DNA from: Amylibacter sp.
GTDB taxonomy: Bacteria; Pseudomonadota; Alphaproteobacteria; Rhodobacterales; Rhodobacteraceae
Reading direction: 5' to 3'
DNA length: 8,029 nucleotides
Assembly: GCA_030625465.1 (NCBI GenBank)
Contig: DAOUQS010000081.1
Span: 1 to 8,029 of the forward strand
Position 1 is the stretch's first letter; every line of letters begins with the position of its first letter. The notes under the pieces are model-generated. The model saw nothing but the letters and a program-made list of their open reading frames with translations, ran no database searches and was not told the origin of the DNA. This document shows positions 7,098 through 8,029 of the stretch, one piece after another. The position numbers were made by a program, and so were the translations under genes.

Positions 7098-7135
7098 TCC
7101 GTTAAACTGGTCTCTTTTTGTGACGAATTAACGGA
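7098..7135. promoter_or_regulatory. Inverted repeat between candidate -10 and transporter start
   Basis: TCCGTTAA (7098-7105) and TTAACGGA (7128-7135) are perfect 8 bp inverted arms, 22 bp apart. They cover the expected transcription start and the ribosome site (GGAA, 7133-7136). This could be a repressor site with half-sites spaced by about three helical turns. Confidence 0.35.
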
Positions 7136-7142
7136 ACGCTGA

Positions 7143-8029
7143 ATGTCGCCTAAGAATCCACACTCGCTCTTGAACTGGGCCTTTTTACTTATCCTCGGGA
7201 TTATCTGGGGCAGTTCGTTTATGGGGGCAAAAATTGCGCTGACAGGGTTTGGGCCTATGACGGTTGCAGCTTTGCGACTGATCATCGGGGCGTTCACTTT
7301 GGTTGGCTTTGCCTATATTTTTCGTGACGGTCTGCCAAAATGGGAAACAGCCACAGACAGACGTATCTGGCTGCATATTCTTGGCATGGGCCTGTTTACC
7401 AATGCCATCCCGTTTACCTTGCTAAACTGGGGGCAATTACGTGTGTCTTCAGGCTTTGCAGGAATTTCCATGGCAGTCGTCCCCTTGCTGGTCCTGCCAT
7501 TGGCGCATTTCTTTGTCGCAGGCGACCGGATGACCCACAAAAAAGTTCTGGGGTTTGCTATCGGGTTTGCAGGCGTGATTATTCTGGTCGGCCCTGCCAG
7601 TTTTATGGGTACAAGTGACGACCCGCTGGAACCCGTAGCCCGCCTTGCCTGCATCGGTGCTGCCTGCTGTTATGCCATTGGCAGTATCATCACACGGCGT
7701 TGCCCGCCGGTTGGATTGGTATCATTTGCGGCGGCCGCTTTGTTAGTTGGCACCATCTGCATGGTGCCAATGGCACTTTATTTTGAAGGTGTGCCAAGCT
7801 TGCCCGACAACCGTGCCGCATTGGTGGGCATTATTTATCTGGGATTATTCCCGACCGCGTTGGCGACAATTATGCTGGTCAATATCATCAACAAAGCAGG
7901 CCCCAGTTTCATGAGCTTGGTGAACTATCAGGTTCCCATATGGGCAATCATCTTCAGCATGACCTTCATGAATGAGGCCTTGCCGGAAAGTTTCCTAAGC
8001 GCGCTTGCATTAATCCTGCTGGGCTTGGG
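7143..8029 (+). CDS. DMT-superfamily transporter, EamA family (C-terminus cut by window edge)
   Basis: An open frame of 295 codons runs from ATG 7143 to the window end without a stop. The protein is an inner-membrane carrier with two EamA repeats. Hydrophobic segments are seen at about 12-31 (with WGSSF at 22-26, typical of EamA helix 1), 38-58, 70-93, then around AVVPLLVLPLAHFF, VLGFAIGFAGVIILVG, a cysteine-rich helix IGAACCYAIGSI, AAAALLVGTICMVPMAL, IIYLGLFPTALATIML, LVNYQVPIWAIIF and a last helix entering the window edge, ten in all. R45 in ALRLIIGA is conserved in the family. Members export amino acids or other metabolites (RhtA/YdcZ-like drug/metabolite carriers); the cargo is not readable. 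The position after ilvC suggests an amino acid or related metabolite, but the terminator and new candidate promoter argue for independent expression. GGAA at 7133-7136 is a modest ribosome site. Confidence 0.92.
   Translation, partial: MSPKNPHSLLNWAFLLILGIIWGSSFMGAKIALTGFGPMTVAALRLIIGAFTLVGFAYIFRDGLPKWETATDRRIWLHILGMGLFTNAIPFTLLNWGQLRVSSGFAGISMAVVPLLVLPLAHFFVAGDRMTHKKVLGFAIGFAGVIILVGPASFMGTSDDPLEPVARLACIGAACCYAIGSIITRRCPPVGLVSFAAAALLVGTICMVPMALYFEGVPSLPDNRAALVGIIYLGLFPTALATIMLVNIINKAGPSFMSLVNYQVPIWAIIFSMTFMNEALPESFLSALALILLGL

Overview
The window looks like a chromosomal segment of an alphaproteobacterium, most likely of the Rhodobacterales (Roseobacter group). I infer this from recalled resemblance of the ilvC, class V aminotransferase, UbiH-type hydroxylase and HAD phosphatase proteins to that group, and from moderately GC-rich coding DNA (one hand-counted line inside the hydroxylase gene, 2221-2280, is about 65% GC). 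No rRNA, tRNA, CRISPR array or insertion sequence was seen.

Left part (1-2560): a class I SAM-dependent methyltransferase runs leftward off the window edge. It diverges across a 44 bp gap from a HAD-family phosphatase of the pyrimidine 5'-nucleotidase type, which is followed 38 bp later by a UbiH/UbiF-type FAD monooxygenase of ubiquinone synthesis. A weak hairpin with a T-run may end that unit.

Centre (about 2561-3710): an AT-rich leader of about 180 bp and a single 321-residue gene of unknown function stand out in base composition (about 35% GC in one hand-counted line). This is the only accessory-looking part of the window. It was probably acquired by transfer and sits flush against the 3' end of the next gene. 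I cannot assign a function to it.

Right part (3715-8029): an amino-acid metabolism block. On the minus strand, two adjacent Lrp/AsnC paralogues overlap by ATGA and lie upstream of a class V PLP aminotransferase. Divergent from them is ilvC (ketol-acid reductoisomerase, valine/isoleucine synthesis), which ends in a strong intrinsic terminator. A DMT/EamA transporter with its own candidate promoter follows and is cut by the window end. The lrp-ilvC intergenic region carries an 8 bp dyad and three CATNATT units spaced 10-11 bp. Its 10-mer CATGATTTTT recurs upstream of the aminotransferase. The simplest model is that the Lrp pair controls itself, ilvC and perhaps the aminotransferase in response to an amino acid. 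This is inference.
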